DNA of 64,000 nucleotides from an uncultured Eisenbergiella sp. (GTDB lineage: Bacteria > Bacillota > Clostridia > Lachnospirales > Lachnospiraceae), in NCBI GenBank assembly GCA_910585455.1, contig CAJUEL010000002.1, positions 92,599 through 156,598 of the forward strand. The letters run 5' to 3'. Below are positions 15,526 to 24,699 of the stretch, in pieces. The notes under the pieces are model-generated. The model was given only the letters and a program-made list of their open reading frames with translations, searched no databases and was not told the DNA's origin. Each line of letters starts with the position of its first letter. Within the stretch, counting starts at the first letter, position 1. Both the position numbers and the translations under genes were made by a program.

Positions 15526-18363
15526 ATGGAAGCGATGACGGAAAAGAGACGGGAGAGGGATGCTTTAGCAGGAATGTACGCCACAGGCGCTCCCGGGCGC
15601 AGGGTGCCGGAGCCTGTCGCTGCCGCTGCGTGTGCGGCGGGAATTTTTGCCGTTATATATCTGTTTCTGGGCATGTATCCCTTCGGAGACGGTTCCATCG
15701 CGATCACCGATTTGTATTCCCAGTATTTGCCGCTTTTGTACCGGTTTTTTGACGTGGTGACGGGTGAAAAAAATCTGTTTCTGGATTTTAGCGTGTCGGG
15801 CGGGGCGAACCTGTATGTGGACACGATCAATGAGGTGCTCAATCCCTTTAATTACGTTCTGCTGTTCTTCGGCAGGGACATGCTCTATCAGGCGGTGAAC
15901 CTGGTGCTGCTTCTTTATGTCGCCGCAGCCGCCGCATCTGCGGATCTTTTTTTGCTGCGGGTTTTCCCCCAAAAAAGGGAGTTTAATCTGGTGCTGAGCC
16001 TGTGCTATGCGCTGTCGCCTTACATGGCTTATAACTATCAGATCATCAAATGGATGTATTTTCCGGTGCTGTTTCCTCTGTTTTGCCTGGCATTGCGCCG
16101 CCTGCTCCGGGAAGGGAGCGGGGGATTATATGGGGCGCTTCTGGGGTATCAGCTTATGCTGAGCATCCAGCTGGGCTTTATGACGCTTCTGTTCACCTTC
16201 TTTGGCAGCGGCATTTATTTTTTCTGCTGTGTAAAAAGGGAGGAGCGGCAAAAGGGGATGTATCGGCTGGGCATCTATACGCTGGCGGGAATTTGTCTGG
16301 CAGGCGCTGTGCTTGTGCCCAATATCCGGATTCTGCTGTCCTCATCCCGGGCGGGAGAAAACCTTTCCTATTGGGCGGTCATGAAGCGGCATGGGCTGGA
16401 TGACTTGTTTGAGCGCCTGTTTCAGATCGGGCATCCCGTGCTGCTGGCTCTGTTTCTGTATGCGCTGCGCGGGTTTTTGAAAAAAAGCAGGGGCGAAAAG
16501 CATGCGGAGACGCATGTGTCCTTTGCGGAGCGAAAAAAAACAGGCTTGTTCTCCAAGGCTTTCGTCACGCGATGGAAGGACGCTTTTACAGCCATGCCAA
16601 AGGAAGGAAGGTTTTTGCTTTTGCTGTCTCTTTTTTTATGGCTGACAGTGCTTTTTGAGCCCGCAAATCTGCTTTGGCATATGGGCTCTTATGTCTGTTT
16701 TCCGGTCCGGTATGGCTATATGGTGATTTTTTCGGGCATTTGCCTGATCAAATGGTTGCTTTTGGAAAAGAAAGAGGAAACGCATACGGCGTACAGCATC
16801 CGGAGAATCATGGGAGTCGGAGGCTGCATCGTTTTATGCGCGTGCGCCTGTGGGCTGACGCTGCTTTGGGAGGAGCGAATCGTACAGGCATTCTCTTCCC
16901 TGGCGATCAGTCTGGTGTGCCCGAAGGAAACGGTGATGGTGAGCCTGATTTTGTCGCTGCTTTTTGCGGCCGCTTTCTGCGCGCTTTTTGCGGATATAAA
17001 GGGTGCGGGCACGAAGGGCGGAAAACTTTGGCGATCATTTCAAATTGCTGACGGCGGTGTGCTTCTGACGGCGGCGGTATGCGGCATCTGCCTGTTTTTG
17101 TTTATTTTTCTGCCGTCTGATAACGGCGTGCGGCAGCTGAATGAAGAAGCGTATCGCAGCATGACGGTGCAGAAAAAGCAGGACCTGCAGGAAAATGGAG
17201 AAGAAACGCAGGGGGGATCAGCGGGAGCGGACGACGTGCGGACACAGAAAGAGGAATCCCCATTTTATCGTGTGAAAAACGGCACAGAGCTTCCCCTGAA
17301 TGCGGCGCTGGTGAACGGGCGAAGCTCTCTGGCGGGCTATTTTCCCACCGGAAACCGGCAATATTATGAAGCGATGGAACAATTGGGGTATCAGGTGCAG
17401 TGGGTTGCGACCGGGGCGGAGGGCGGCGCCGGGGTTTCGGACGCGGTGCTGTCTGCCGGGCTGTTGTTTGACAGGGATGCGGCTGCGCTTTTGCTGCGGG
17501 GAGATTCCGCGCTGGAGCGGCAGCAGGAGCTGGCAGCGCTTGCGGGCTGCGGGGACTGCATGGAACGGTTTGATGCCGGGATGTTAAAAAGGGATGGGGA
17601 TGGCGCTTTCTGTATCGAAAATCCGGATGAGAGGACTGTTTATCTGGACCCGGCGATGACGACGGACAGCTTTTTGGTGTGGGTAAACGGAAAAGCTCCG
17701 GCGCTTTTGCCGGAGGATTCCGCCTTTGCACCGCACCGGATTGTGGAGACCGGCGCTTTTTCGGAAGAGGAACTTCGATTGCTGGTCACGGATAAAAACG
17801 GCGCAACGCTGCCAATGGAGGAAATGGAGATCGCCCTGCTGGATCAAAAAGATCTGGAACAAAAAATGGAGGAAGGGACGCTTTGGGCGCGCCGGCTGAC
17901 AGGGCAGGAGCTTTCCGTGGATGCCGCCGGGAGCAGCATCCGGGTATCGCTGACAGGGGCGAAGGCTGGGCAGACGGTATTTTTGCCGGTGGCTGCATTG
18001 GACGGATGGCGCTGCAGCTTAAACGGAAAAAGTGTGGCTATTACGCCGGTTTTTCACAGCTTTCTGGGGATTACGACGCAGGAGGGCGTAAACGTGATGG
18101 AGCTGCGCTTCATTCCGCCCGGGCTTTGGGCGGGGGCGGCTATGTCGCTTGCCGGGGCGGCCGGGCTTGCCATATGCGGACTGGCGCGCCGGAAAAAGAG
18201 GACAGGGTTGGAAAATCCGAAGGCTGTGGCGCGGGCGGGCGGGCTGTATGGCTGCATATTCGTCCTTGCGCTGGCGGGAATTTATCTGATTCCGGCCGCC
18301 GGGCTGTTGTGGTATCTGGCGGGAAAAATATTTGGATGCGCAATGGGCATTGTGTGCCCATGA
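15526..18363 (+). CDS. YfhO-family membrane protein
   Basis: A 945-residue protein with an N-terminal cytoplasmic tail, about a dozen transmembrane helices, a large extracellular region (about 530-840) and a final pair of helices. The first loop, PFGDGSIAITDLYSQYLPLL, and SGGANLYVDTINEVLNPFN are the YfhO hallmark. Family members are thought to act as GT-C glycosyltransferases on teichoic or lipoteichoic acids; this is not shown for this protein. GTGGAGGC supplies the ribosome site for ATG 15526. It lies between the GT-C transferase and a GH20 enzyme. The stop codon is embedded in hairpin H3. Confidence 0.82.
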   Translation: MEAMTEKRRERDALAGMYATGAPGRRVPEPVAAAACAAGIFAVIYLFLGMYPFGDGSIAITDLYSQYLPLLYRFFDVVTGEKNLFLDFSVSGGANLYVDTINEVLNPFNYVLLFFGRDMLYQAVNLVLLLYVAAAAASADLFLLRVFPQKREFNLVLSLCYALSPYMAYNYQIIKWMYFPVLFPLFCLALRRLLREGSGGLYGALLGYQLMLSIQLGFMTLLFTFFGSGIYFFCCVKREERQKGMYRLGIYTLAGICLAGAVLVPNIRILLSSSRAGENLSYWAVMKRHGLDDLFERLFQIGHPVLLALFLYALRGFLKKSRGEKHAETHVSFAERKKTGLFSKAFVTRWKDAFTAMPKEGRFLLLLSLFLWLTVLFEPANLLWHMGSYVCFPVRYGYMVIFSGICLIKWLLLEKKEETHTAYSIRRIMGVGGCIVLCACACGLTLLWEERIVQAFSSLAISLVCPKETVMVSLILSLLFAAAFCALFADIKGAGTKGGKLWRSFQIADGGVLLTAAVCGICLFLFIFLPSDNGVRQLNEEAYRSMTVQKKQDLQENGEETQGGSAGADDVRTQKEESPFYRVKNGTELPLNAALVNGRSSLAGYFPTGNRQYYEAMEQLGYQVQWVATGAEGGAGVSDAVLSAGLLFDRDAAALLLRGDSALERQQELAALAGCGDCMERFDAGMLKRDGDGAFCIENPDERTVYLDPAMTTDSFLVWVNGKAPALLPEDSAFAPHRIVETGAFSEEELRLLVTDKNGATLPMEEMEIALLDQKDLEQKMEEGTLWARRLTGQELSVDAAGSSIRVSLTGAKAGQTVFLPVAALDGWRCSLNGKSVAITPVFHSFLGITTQEGVNVMELRFIPPGLWAGAAMSLAGAAGLAICGLARRKKRTGLENPKAVARAGGLYGCIFVLALAGIYLIPAAGLLWYLAGKIFGCAMGIVCP

Positions 18364-18388
18364 TGATGCGGACTTGTCTGCATTATCA
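18361..18388 (+). repeat. Small hairpin H3 overlapping the YfhO stop codon
   Basis: TGATGATGC pairs with GCATTATCA (one G-T wobble) around GGACTTGTCT. The first three bases are the YfhO stop codon. The loop matches the core of H1, H2 and H4. Confidence 0.5.
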
Positions 18389-18435
18389 GCGGATTTGACA
18401 TTCTCTGATACAGGGCAGACGGGAGTGAGGCAGGA

Positions 18436-20868
18436 ATGGATACAGGCAGAAAAATTGGGAGAACAGCGATCCGGATATGTGGGAAGCTGATTCCTGCAGG
18501 AAAACGGATGGCAGCGGTATGTGTTCTGCTTTTGTTTACAGCGGTCATATATCGGACGGGAAAGCCCGGTCTGGCGGCGGATTTTATCGCGCAGCCGTCC
18601 TGGCATCTGCTTTGCGCGGCGGCGACGCCGGAGGGCATCCGGGTGGAAACTGCCGGGGAAAACCTCGTTTTGCGCACCGGCGTGCGGACGTATGCGGACA
18701 GCACGGAGAGCGGCGCGTTTTCGGCGGATAAGGTGCGGGACGGCATCTGCGAGGAGAAAGCGCTGCGCTGGTCCTCAGAAAATGACTGGGAGAACAACGA
18801 GCACTGGCTGATGATCGCCTTCCCAGGGGAGATAACGGCCGGATTTGTGCGCATTTACTGGGAACGTACAAACGCCTGTGCCTATACGCTGGAATATTCT
18901 TCGGATAAAAAAAACTGGACGGCGGCAGCAGAGTTTTTTGAATGTCCGAAAGAAAAAAGGCAGGATATCGTGCTAAAGGAGCCGGTCAGGGCAAAATATC
19001 TGCGGCTGCATGTGACGGATGTGGCGAAACGGGAAGAGGATTTGAGTCTGTATTATCAAAATATTTCCGTGCTGGAGTTCGAGGTGTATGAGGGAATAGA
19101 AGATACATTTGTCATCGAAAAACCGATCATTCCGGAAGGGAGCAGAAGGCGGCTCGCTTTGGACAAGGAGGCGCGCCAGGGGCAGGAAACCGTCGTTTGG
19201 CTGCCGCAGATGCCGGAAGGGTATGAACTGAAATTTGTGGGGGCGGATTATGACAATCTGGTGGAAGCGGACGGACGGATTGCGGACACCATTGCGGATA
19301 CGGTCGTAGAGCTGGGATTTTCCCTGCAAAAGGACGGCACGGCATATGAGCTGCCCGGGATGGAGACGGTAATTTTGGCATCCTGCCAACAGCCCGGTGA
19401 AGGGGAATTGCCGCCGGATTATGAGGTTATGGAGTGGGAGCCGCACGGCGGAAGCTACCGGTTGGGCAGGCAGACCCGTGTGGTGATTCCAAAGGCGCAG
19501 GAGGAAGCGCTTTTGCCGACAGCGAAGCTGTTTGCCCGGGAGCTTTCCGACCGGCTGGGCTTTTTGGTGGAGGCAGTAGTTTCGGAGGAGGAAAAGGATC
19601 CCCGTTACGGGGTGGAAGCAGAGGATATTTATCTGTCCCTCTGGCAGGAGGATGACGCCCAAAAAGAAGAATCAGACTGGATTGACGGACTGGGGAAAGA
19701 GGGCTTTTGGCTTTGTCTGCAAAGCGCCTCCCGGGAAGGAACGCAGATTTGTGGAACCAGCGCCCAGGGAGTGCGCTGGGGCTGTGTATCCTTTCTCTCG
19801 CTGTGGGACGAAGCCCGGGGAGAGCTGCCAAAGGGGCAGATCAGGGATTATCCCCGTTACAGTGTCCGGGGCTTTGGGATTGACGTGGGACGCAGGGCAA
19901 TTTCTCTGGAGCTGCTCTACCGGATCGTGGAGGAAATGTCCCGGCATAAAATGAACACGCTGCAGGTGCATCTGAATGACAATCAGATCATTTCCCAGAG
20001 CGGCTATGACGGCACAAGGCAGGGGGCGCTCGGATTGTATGCGGGCTTCCGTCTGGAATCCGATATCAGGAACGAAAAGGGTGAGGGAATCACTTCGACG
20101 GACTATTATTATACGAAGGAAGAATTCGCGCAGTTTATCGAGGATGCGTCCGCATACGGTGTGGAGGTGGTTCCGGAAATCGACACGCCCGCCCACAGCC
20201 TGGCGCTCACAAAGGTTTTTCCGCATTTGGGGCTTTTAGGGGATCCGGAGGGAGCGGACCAGCTGGATCTGGCCAAAGAAGAAACGGTTGCGCTTGGAAA
20301 GGCGATCTGGAGCGAATACCTGACGGATGATGGAAATGGCGCTGTTTTTGGAAGCTGCAGCAGTCTGCACCTGGGCATGGACGAATATTTCGGGAATGAA
20401 AAGGATTATATTTCCTATCTGACAGAGCTTGCAGGATATGTAAAGGAACTGGCGCCGGACAAAAGCCTCCGCATCTGGGGCAGCCTGTCCAAAATACAGG
20501 CGGATCACCAAAGCGTGCCTAAAAATCTGGAAATGCATATATGGGATACGGACTGGGCGGACCCGGAAAGGATGTATGAGGAGGGCTTTTCCATCATTAA
20601 CTCCCAAAGCAGCAGCCTTTATCTCATTCCCGGCGGCGGCTACGACTGGCTGGATCAGGCGTTTCTGGAAGAAAAATGGCAGCCTAACCGGTTCGAAACG
20701 GCAGAGCGCGCCTGGGAGCTTCCGGCGTACTCCTCCAAAATGCTGGGCAGCGTCTACATGCTGTGGAACGACTGGGCGCAGCAAAACGGGGAAAGCATCA
20801 CGGAGGAGGATTTGTTCGTCCGCTTTGCAAAGCCGCTTCCGGTGCTTGCGGATAAGCTCTGGGGCTAA
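18436..20868 (+). CDS. Membrane-anchored GH20 beta-hexosaminidase-like enzyme
   Basis: An 810-residue protein. One hydrophobic helix (about 30-45) anchors or exports it. Residues about 70-215 form a discoidin-like F5/8 carbohydrate-binding domain (DKVRDGICEEKALRWSSEN, later VRIYWERT). A GH20b-like domain (RQTRVVIPKAQEEALLPTAK) precedes the GH20 TIM barrel, which opens RYSVRGFGIDVGRRAISLE and continues HKMNTLQVHLNDN. The catalytic Asp-Glu pair is in HLGMDEYFG near 648, where most relatives have H-x-G-G-D-E; the acid pair itself is intact. Expected activity is removal of terminal GlcNAc or GalNAc from surface or host glycans. Probably the last gene of the unit starting at 14120. Confidence 0.87.
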   Translation: MDTGRKIGRTAIRICGKLIPAGKRMAAVCVLLLFTAVIYRTGKPGLAADFIAQPSWHLLCAAATPEGIRVETAGENLVLRTGVRTYADSTESGAFSADKVRDGICEEKALRWSSENDWENNEHWLMIAFPGEITAGFVRIYWERTNACAYTLEYSSDKKNWTAAAEFFECPKEKRQDIVLKEPVRAKYLRLHVTDVAKREEDLSLYYQNISVLEFEVYEGIEDTFVIEKPIIPEGSRRRLALDKEARQGQETVVWLPQMPEGYELKFVGADYDNLVEADGRIADTIADTVVELGFSLQKDGTAYELPGMETVILASCQQPGEGELPPDYEVMEWEPHGGSYRLGRQTRVVIPKAQEEALLPTAKLFARELSDRLGFLVEAVVSEEEKDPRYGVEAEDIYLSLWQEDDAQKEESDWIDGLGKEGFWLCLQSASREGTQICGTSAQGVRWGCVSFLSLWDEARGELPKGQIRDYPRYSVRGFGIDVGRRAISLELLYRIVEEMSRHKMNTLQVHLNDNQIISQSGYDGTRQGALGLYAGFRLESDIRNEKGEGITSTDYYYTKEEFAQFIEDASAYGVEVVPEIDTPAHSLALTKVFPHLGLLGDPEGADQLDLAKEETVALGKAIWSEYLTDDGNGAVFGSCSSLHLGMDEYFGNEKDYISYLTELAGYVKELAPDKSLRIWGSLSKIQADHQSVPKNLEMHIWDTDWADPERMYEEGFSIINSQSSSLYLIPGGGYDWLDQAFLEEKWQPNRFETAERAWELPAYSSKMLGSVYMLWNDWAQQNGESITEEDLFVRFAKPLPVLADKLWG

Positions 20869-20875
20869 GATTCGG

Positions 20876-20904
20876 TTGACAAGAGAAGCGGTTTATGTTA
20901 CGCT
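20876..20904 (+). promoter_or_regulatory. Promoter of the metG leader
   Basis: TTGACA at 20876-20881, 17 bp spacer, TACGCT at 20899-20904. The -35 is perfect and the -10 poor, as expected for a modest promoter. Confidence 0.5.
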
Positions 20905-20910
20905 TTATTG

Positions 20911-21053
20911 CAGTCGGATGAACAGATAAAACAGTGACGGAGAGAGCAGGAGGCACCCGTTAAAAATATGCCGGAAGGTGTATGCGAGTGGAAGCGGCAC
21001 CACGGATGATAAACCCGTCTTCTTTACAGGATAAGGAAGGTGGGTTTTGTTTT
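20911..21053 (+). promoter_or_regulatory. Structured leader with intrinsic terminator upstream of metG
   Basis: Between the promoter and metG lies a leader of about 140 nt ending in a clear terminator: AAACCC (21011) pairs with GGGTTT (21042) within a longer stem, followed by TTTTGTTTT. Upstream, GACGG (20936-20940) can pair with CCGTC (21015-21019), which is part of the terminator stem, so two exclusive folds are available. Inside that outer helix are GGCA/TGCC (20952-20972) and GTGG/CCAC (20988-21003). This is the layout of an attenuating riboswitch or T-box. The segment CACGGATG...AACCCGTC resembles a T-box antiterminator but the usual GGTGGNACCGCG is not intact, and SAM-I motifs are absent. 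Class unresolved. Confidence 0.5.
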
Positions 21054-21071
21054 ATGGAGGATGGATCAGGA

Positions 21072-21101
21072 AATGGCACATGCCATTTTACTGCGCTGCT
21101 T
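21072..21101. repeat. Short repeat copy 1 (AAATGGC-CATGCC-TTACTGC)
   Basis: AAATGGCACATGCCATTTTA followed by CTGCGCTGC matches 24560-24589 at about 23 of 30 positions. Both copies lie in leaders of genes. Small size leaves chance possible. Confidence 0.3.
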
Positions 21102-21133
21102 GCTGTGGCATTCATCAGGAAAGGAGAAACAGG

Positions 21134-23104
21134 ATGAGCAAGGGGAAATTTTATATGACGACGGCGATTGCCTATGCGTCAGGCAAGCCGCACATCGGCA
21201 ACACATATGAAGCCGTGCTGGCGGACAGCATCGCGCGGTTTAAAAGAAAGGATGGTTACGAGGTCTTTTTTCAGACCGGCACGGACGAGCACGGGCAGAA
21301 GGTGGAGTTAAAAGCGGCGGAGGCCGGGGTGACGCCGAAGGAGTATGTGGATAAGGCGGCAGGGGAGATTAAGCGGATCTGGGATCTGATGGGAACCTCC
21401 TACGATAAATTTATCCGCACGACGGACGCAGACCATGAAAAGCAGGTACAGAAGATCTTTAAAAGGCTGTATGAGCAGGGCGATATTTATAAGGGCGCAT
21501 ACGAGGGCATGTATTGTACGCCCTGTGAATCCTTCTGGACCGAATCACAGCTTGTGGATGGCAAATGTCCCGACTGCGGCAGGGAATGCAAGCCCGCGCG
21601 GGAGGAAGCATACTTTTTCCGGATGAGCAAATATGCCCAGAAGCTGATCGATCACATCAACAGCCACCCGGAGTTCATTCAGCCTGTGTCCCGCAAAAAC
21701 GAGATGATGAACAATTTCCTGTTGCCCGGGCTGCAGGATTTGTGCGTTTCCCGCACTTCCTTTAAATGGGGGATTCCGGTGGACTTTGACGACAAGCATG
21801 TCGTGTATGTATGGCTGGATGCGCTGACGAACTATATTACGGGGATCGGCTATGATGCGGACCAGGGCAGCACAGAGCAGTATCGAAAGTTCTGGCCGGC
21901 GGACCTGCATCTGATCGGAAAGGATATCATCCGGTTCCATACGATTTACTGGCCCATTTTCCTGATGGCGCTGGGAGAGCCGCTGCCGAAGCAGATATTC
22001 GGGCATCCCTGGCTTTTGCAGGGCGACGGCAAGATGAGCAAGTCCAAAGGCAACGTGATCTATGCGGATGATCTGGTGGACTTTTTTGGCGTGGACGCGG
22101 TGCGGTATTTCGTGCTGCATGAGATGCCCTTTGACAATGACGGCGTCATAAGCTGGGAGCTTTTGGTGGAACGGCTGAATTCCGACCTGGCCAATACGCT
22201 GGGCAATCTGGTAAACCGCACGGTTTCCATGAGCAATAAATATTTTGGAGGCATAGTCGTAGACAAGGGCGCAGCGGAAGCGGTGGACGACGACTTAAAG
22301 GCCGTCGCCACAGGCGCTTACGCAAAGGTCGCCGCAAAAATGGAAGGGCTGCGTGTGGCAGATGCCATCACGGAAATCTTCACTCTGTTTAAGCGCTGTA
22401 ACAAATATATTGATGAGACACAGCCCTGGGTATTGGCCAAGGATCCTGCCGGGGCGGACCGCCTGTCCACCGTGCTTTATAACCTGGTGGAAGGCATTTT
22501 AATCGGCGCATCCCTGCTGGAGCCTTTTCTGCCGCAGACAGCGGAGAAGGTGGCGCAGCAGCTTTCCACATCTCTGCGCGGCTTTGAGGAGTGCGAAAGC
22601 TTTGGAAGGTATCCTTCCGGCAGTCAGGTGACACAGAAACCGGAGATCCTGTTCGCCCGCCTGGATGTAAAGGAAGTGGTGGAAAAGGCGGATGCCATGT
22701 TTGCCGCAAGAAATGCGGCCACAGAGAGCGCGCCTGGGGAAGAGGAAAAGGAGCCCGCTGTGGAAATCGCGCATAAACCGGAAATCACCTTTGAGGATTT
22801 CGGGAAAATGCAGTTTGCTGTGGGAGAAATCCTCAAATGTGAGGAGGTTCCCAAATCCAGAAAGCTGCTCTGCTCTCAGGTGAAAATCGGCAATGAGGTG
22901 AAGCAGATCGTATCCGGCATCAAACAGTATTACAGCCCGGAGGAAATGGTGGGTAAGAAGGTGATGGTGCTCGTGAACTTAAAGCCCGCGAAGCTGGCCG
23001 GCGTGCTCTCGGAAGGCATGCTTTTATGCGCGGAGGATGCGCAGGGCAATCTGGCGTTGATGACGCCGGAGAAGGAAATGCCCGCCGGAGCGGAAATCTG
23101 CTAA
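21134..23104 (+). CDS. metG: Methionyl-tRNA synthetase
   Basis: Charges tRNA-Met with methionine. KPHIGNTYEAVL near residue 16 is the HIGH motif and DGKMSKSKGNV near 300 the KMSKS loop. A four-cysteine zinc knuckle is visible (CTPCE, then CPDCGREC), and residues about 550-657 form the C-terminal OB-fold tRNA-binding domain used for dimerisation (DFGKMQFAVGEILKCEEVP, then LKPAKLAGVLSEGM). Length from the chosen start is 656 residues. The frame is open from 21047, but ATG 21134 has AAGGAG nine bases upstream and begins at the family-typical MSKGKFYMTTAIAY. Expression is probably controlled by the leader at 20911-21053. Confidence 0.97.
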   Translation: MSKGKFYMTTAIAYASGKPHIGNTYEAVLADSIARFKRKDGYEVFFQTGTDEHGQKVELKAAEAGVTPKEYVDKAAGEIKRIWDLMGTSYDKFIRTTDADHEKQVQKIFKRLYEQGDIYKGAYEGMYCTPCESFWTESQLVDGKCPDCGRECKPAREEAYFFRMSKYAQKLIDHINSHPEFIQPVSRKNEMMNNFLLPGLQDLCVSRTSFKWGIPVDFDDKHVVYVWLDALTNYITGIGYDADQGSTEQYRKFWPADLHLIGKDIIRFHTIYWPIFLMALGEPLPKQIFGHPWLLQGDGKMSKSKGNVIYADDLVDFFGVDAVRYFVLHEMPFDNDGVISWELLVERLNSDLANTLGNLVNRTVSMSNKYFGGIVVDKGAAEAVDDDLKAVATGAYAKVAAKMEGLRVADAITEIFTLFKRCNKYIDETQPWVLAKDPAGADRLSTVLYNLVEGILIGASLLEPFLPQTAEKVAQQLSTSLRGFEECESFGRYPSGSQVTQKPEILFARLDVKEVVEKADAMFAARNAATESAPGEEEKEPAVEIAHKPEITFEDFGKMQFAVGEILKCEEVPKSRKLLCSQVKIGNEVKQIVSGIKQYYSPEEMVGKKVMVLVNLKPAKLAGVLSEGMLLCAEDAQGNLALMTPEKEMPAGAEIC

Positions 23105-23117
23105 GAGGACCGGTGCT

Positions 23118-24086
23118 ATGAAAAAAGAAGAATTCATGTATGATTCCAGAGACGGGGCGACGAAAATCCATGCGGTAGCGTGGATTCCCGATGCGCCTCC
23201 GGTCTGTATTCTGCAGATCGTGCACGGAATGGCGGAGTATATTGACCGCTATGATCGTTTTGCCCAAAGAATGGGTAAGGAAGGAATCCTGGTGGTCGGA
23301 GAGGACCATCTGGGGCACGGACTGAGTGTGACCGGCAAAAATGGGGAGACGGACCATCCGCTGGGATATTTCTGCAGACGCGATGCGGCGACGGTGGTGG
23401 TGCGCGACGTGCATCGGCTGAAAAAAACGATGCAGGAGCGGTATCCGGGCGTTCCTTATCTGATTATGGGGCACAGTATGGGGTCCTTCATTACCCGCAA
23501 TTATCTGTGCCGCTATGGCAGCGGAATCGACGGCGCGGTCATCATGGGCACGGGCATGCAGCCCAGGGGGATGGTGAAGACTGCCAGGGCGGTTGCAAAG
23601 CTTCTGGGAGGACTGCAGGGGCAAAAGCATGTGAGCCGCTTCATGGATAAGCTCGCTTTTGGCGGCTATAATAAACGGATTGCGGAACCGAAAACTGCGA
23701 TGGACTGGTTATCCCGGGATGAGGAGGAGGTGCGCAGGTATCTGGAGGATCCACTGTGCGGCTTCACCTTCACCCTGAACGGGTTTGCGACGCTGTTTGA
23801 GCTGATCGACCGGCTTTATGAGCGGGAAAATTTGTCGAAAATGCCCGTAAACCTTCCGGTTTTATTCGTCGCCGGGGACGCTGATCCGGTGGGCAGCTAC
23901 GGCGCTGCGGTGCGGGAGGTGGCAGAGAGCTTTCGCGGACTTGGGATGGAACAGGTGGAATGCAGGCTCTATCCCGGCATGCGTCATGAGCTCGTCAATG
24001 AAACGGGGCGGGAAGCCGTGGAGGAGGATATTCTGAATTGGATAAAAAACAGATTGTCGGACGGCGCGCCTTTGCCGCTCTCCTGA
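23118..24086 (+). CDS. Alpha/beta hydrolase, lysophospholipase-like
   Basis: A 322-residue serine hydrolase of the S33/monoglyceride-lipase group. The nucleophile elbow is GHSMGS near residue 117 and the oxyanion-side HG is in QIVHGMAEYIDRYDRFA. The acid is probably the Asp in FVAGDADPVGSYG and the base the His in PGMRHELVNET, all in family order. Substrate is likely a lysophospholipid, monoacylglycerol or other small ester; this cannot be narrowed from sequence. It starts 13 bp after metG, and its 3-prime end overlaps the next gene by 49 bp. Confidence 0.88.
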   Translation: MKKEEFMYDSRDGATKIHAVAWIPDAPPVCILQIVHGMAEYIDRYDRFAQRMGKEGILVVGEDHLGHGLSVTGKNGETDHPLGYFCRRDAATVVVRDVHRLKKTMQERYPGVPYLIMGHSMGSFITRNYLCRYGSGIDGAVIMGTGMQPRGMVKTARAVAKLLGGLQGQKHVSRFMDKLAFGGYNKRIAEPKTAMDWLSRDEEEVRRYLEDPLCGFTFTLNGFATLFELIDRLYERENLSKMPVNLPVLFVAGDADPVGSYGAAVREVAESFRGLGMEQVECRLYPGMRHELVNETGREAVEEDILNWIKNRLSDGAPLPLS

Positions 24087-24517
24087 TTTTGCTCTTTTTC
24101 GCTTATCCGATGCCGGTCCGGGCAGCCGGACAGGAGAGTACGGAGGATTCCATGGAATCGGAAGATTCCATTTATAGTCTGGACGAAGAAGACCTGGAAG
24201 CTTTTCTGGATTTTGTGAAGGAAAAGCTGGGAGTCGAAGCGCTGGACGGAGAGAACGGGCTGCGGGAAGCGATTGAAGCGGGAGAAGGGATCGGCAGCGG
24301 GCTTGCGGAAGGCTTTGAAGAGTTCTACGAGGAGTATCGGCAGAAGCTGGCCGACTGCGCCCAGGAGGCGCTGCAAAAGCAGGTGGTCGAGCCGGCGGCG
24401 GAGGCGGCGAAAAGCGCCGTGGAAAATACGGCAAAAACATTCTGGCAGGATTTGAAGGACAGCGTGGTTTCCTTTTTCAAAAATATCTTTGCGGCAATCC
24501 GCAGGGAGAACGGGTAA
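24038..24517 (+). CDS. Secreted or membrane-attached hypothetical protein
   Basis: Not recognised. A 159-residue product with a basic N terminus, a hydrophobic stretch and an Ala-x-Ala cleavage-like site (PMPVRAAG), hence probably exported. The mature part is acidic (EDSMESEDSIYSLDEEDLEA), then helical with an Ala/Glu-rich amphipathic segment (residues about 100-135), ending in WQDLKDSVVSFFKNIFAAIR, an amphipathic membrane-binding-like helix. The start is an unusual TTG at 24038 inside the hydrolase gene, preceded by GGAGGA; no better start retains the signal sequence. The overlap suggests translational coupling. Confidence 0.55.
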   Translation: MDKKQIVGRRAFAALLILLFFAYPMPVRAAGQESTEDSMESEDSIYSLDEEDLEAFLDFVKEKLGVEALDGENGLREAIEAGEGIGSGLAEGFEEFYEEYRQKLADCAQEALQKQVVEPAAEAAKSAVENTAKTFWQDLKDSVVSFFKNIFAAIRRENG

Positions 24518-24559
24518 GTGCAGGGCAATTGGCGCTCATGCACGGCAGCTCGCCAAAAA

Positions 24560-24589
24560 ATGGCGCATGCCGGTTTACTGCATAGCTTT
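24560..24589. repeat. Short repeat copy 2
   Basis: AAATGGCGCATGCCGGTTTA followed by CTGCATAGC, the partner of 21072-21101. Located between the secreted protein gene and the dehydrogenase gene. Confidence 0.3.
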
Positions 24590-24699
24590 TTTGATAAAAG
24601 GAATACTTATGGTAAACAGCTTTGTGAGACACAGGTGTGCCTTACATGGTCAAATTCAGCCATCCCGGCATTTGCGGGGATAAAAAGAATGGAGCGCAT

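Noticed and set aside
20685..20705. tRNA T-loop-like GGTTCGAAAC
   Set aside because: It lies inside the GH20 coding sequence with no cloverleaf around it. No tRNA gene was found in the window.
20911..21053. Naming the metG leader a SAM-I riboswitch, T-box or glycine riboswitch
   Set aside because: The invariant core sequences of SAM-I and glycine riboswitches are not present, and the T-box GGTGGNACCGCG is not intact. Left unclassified.
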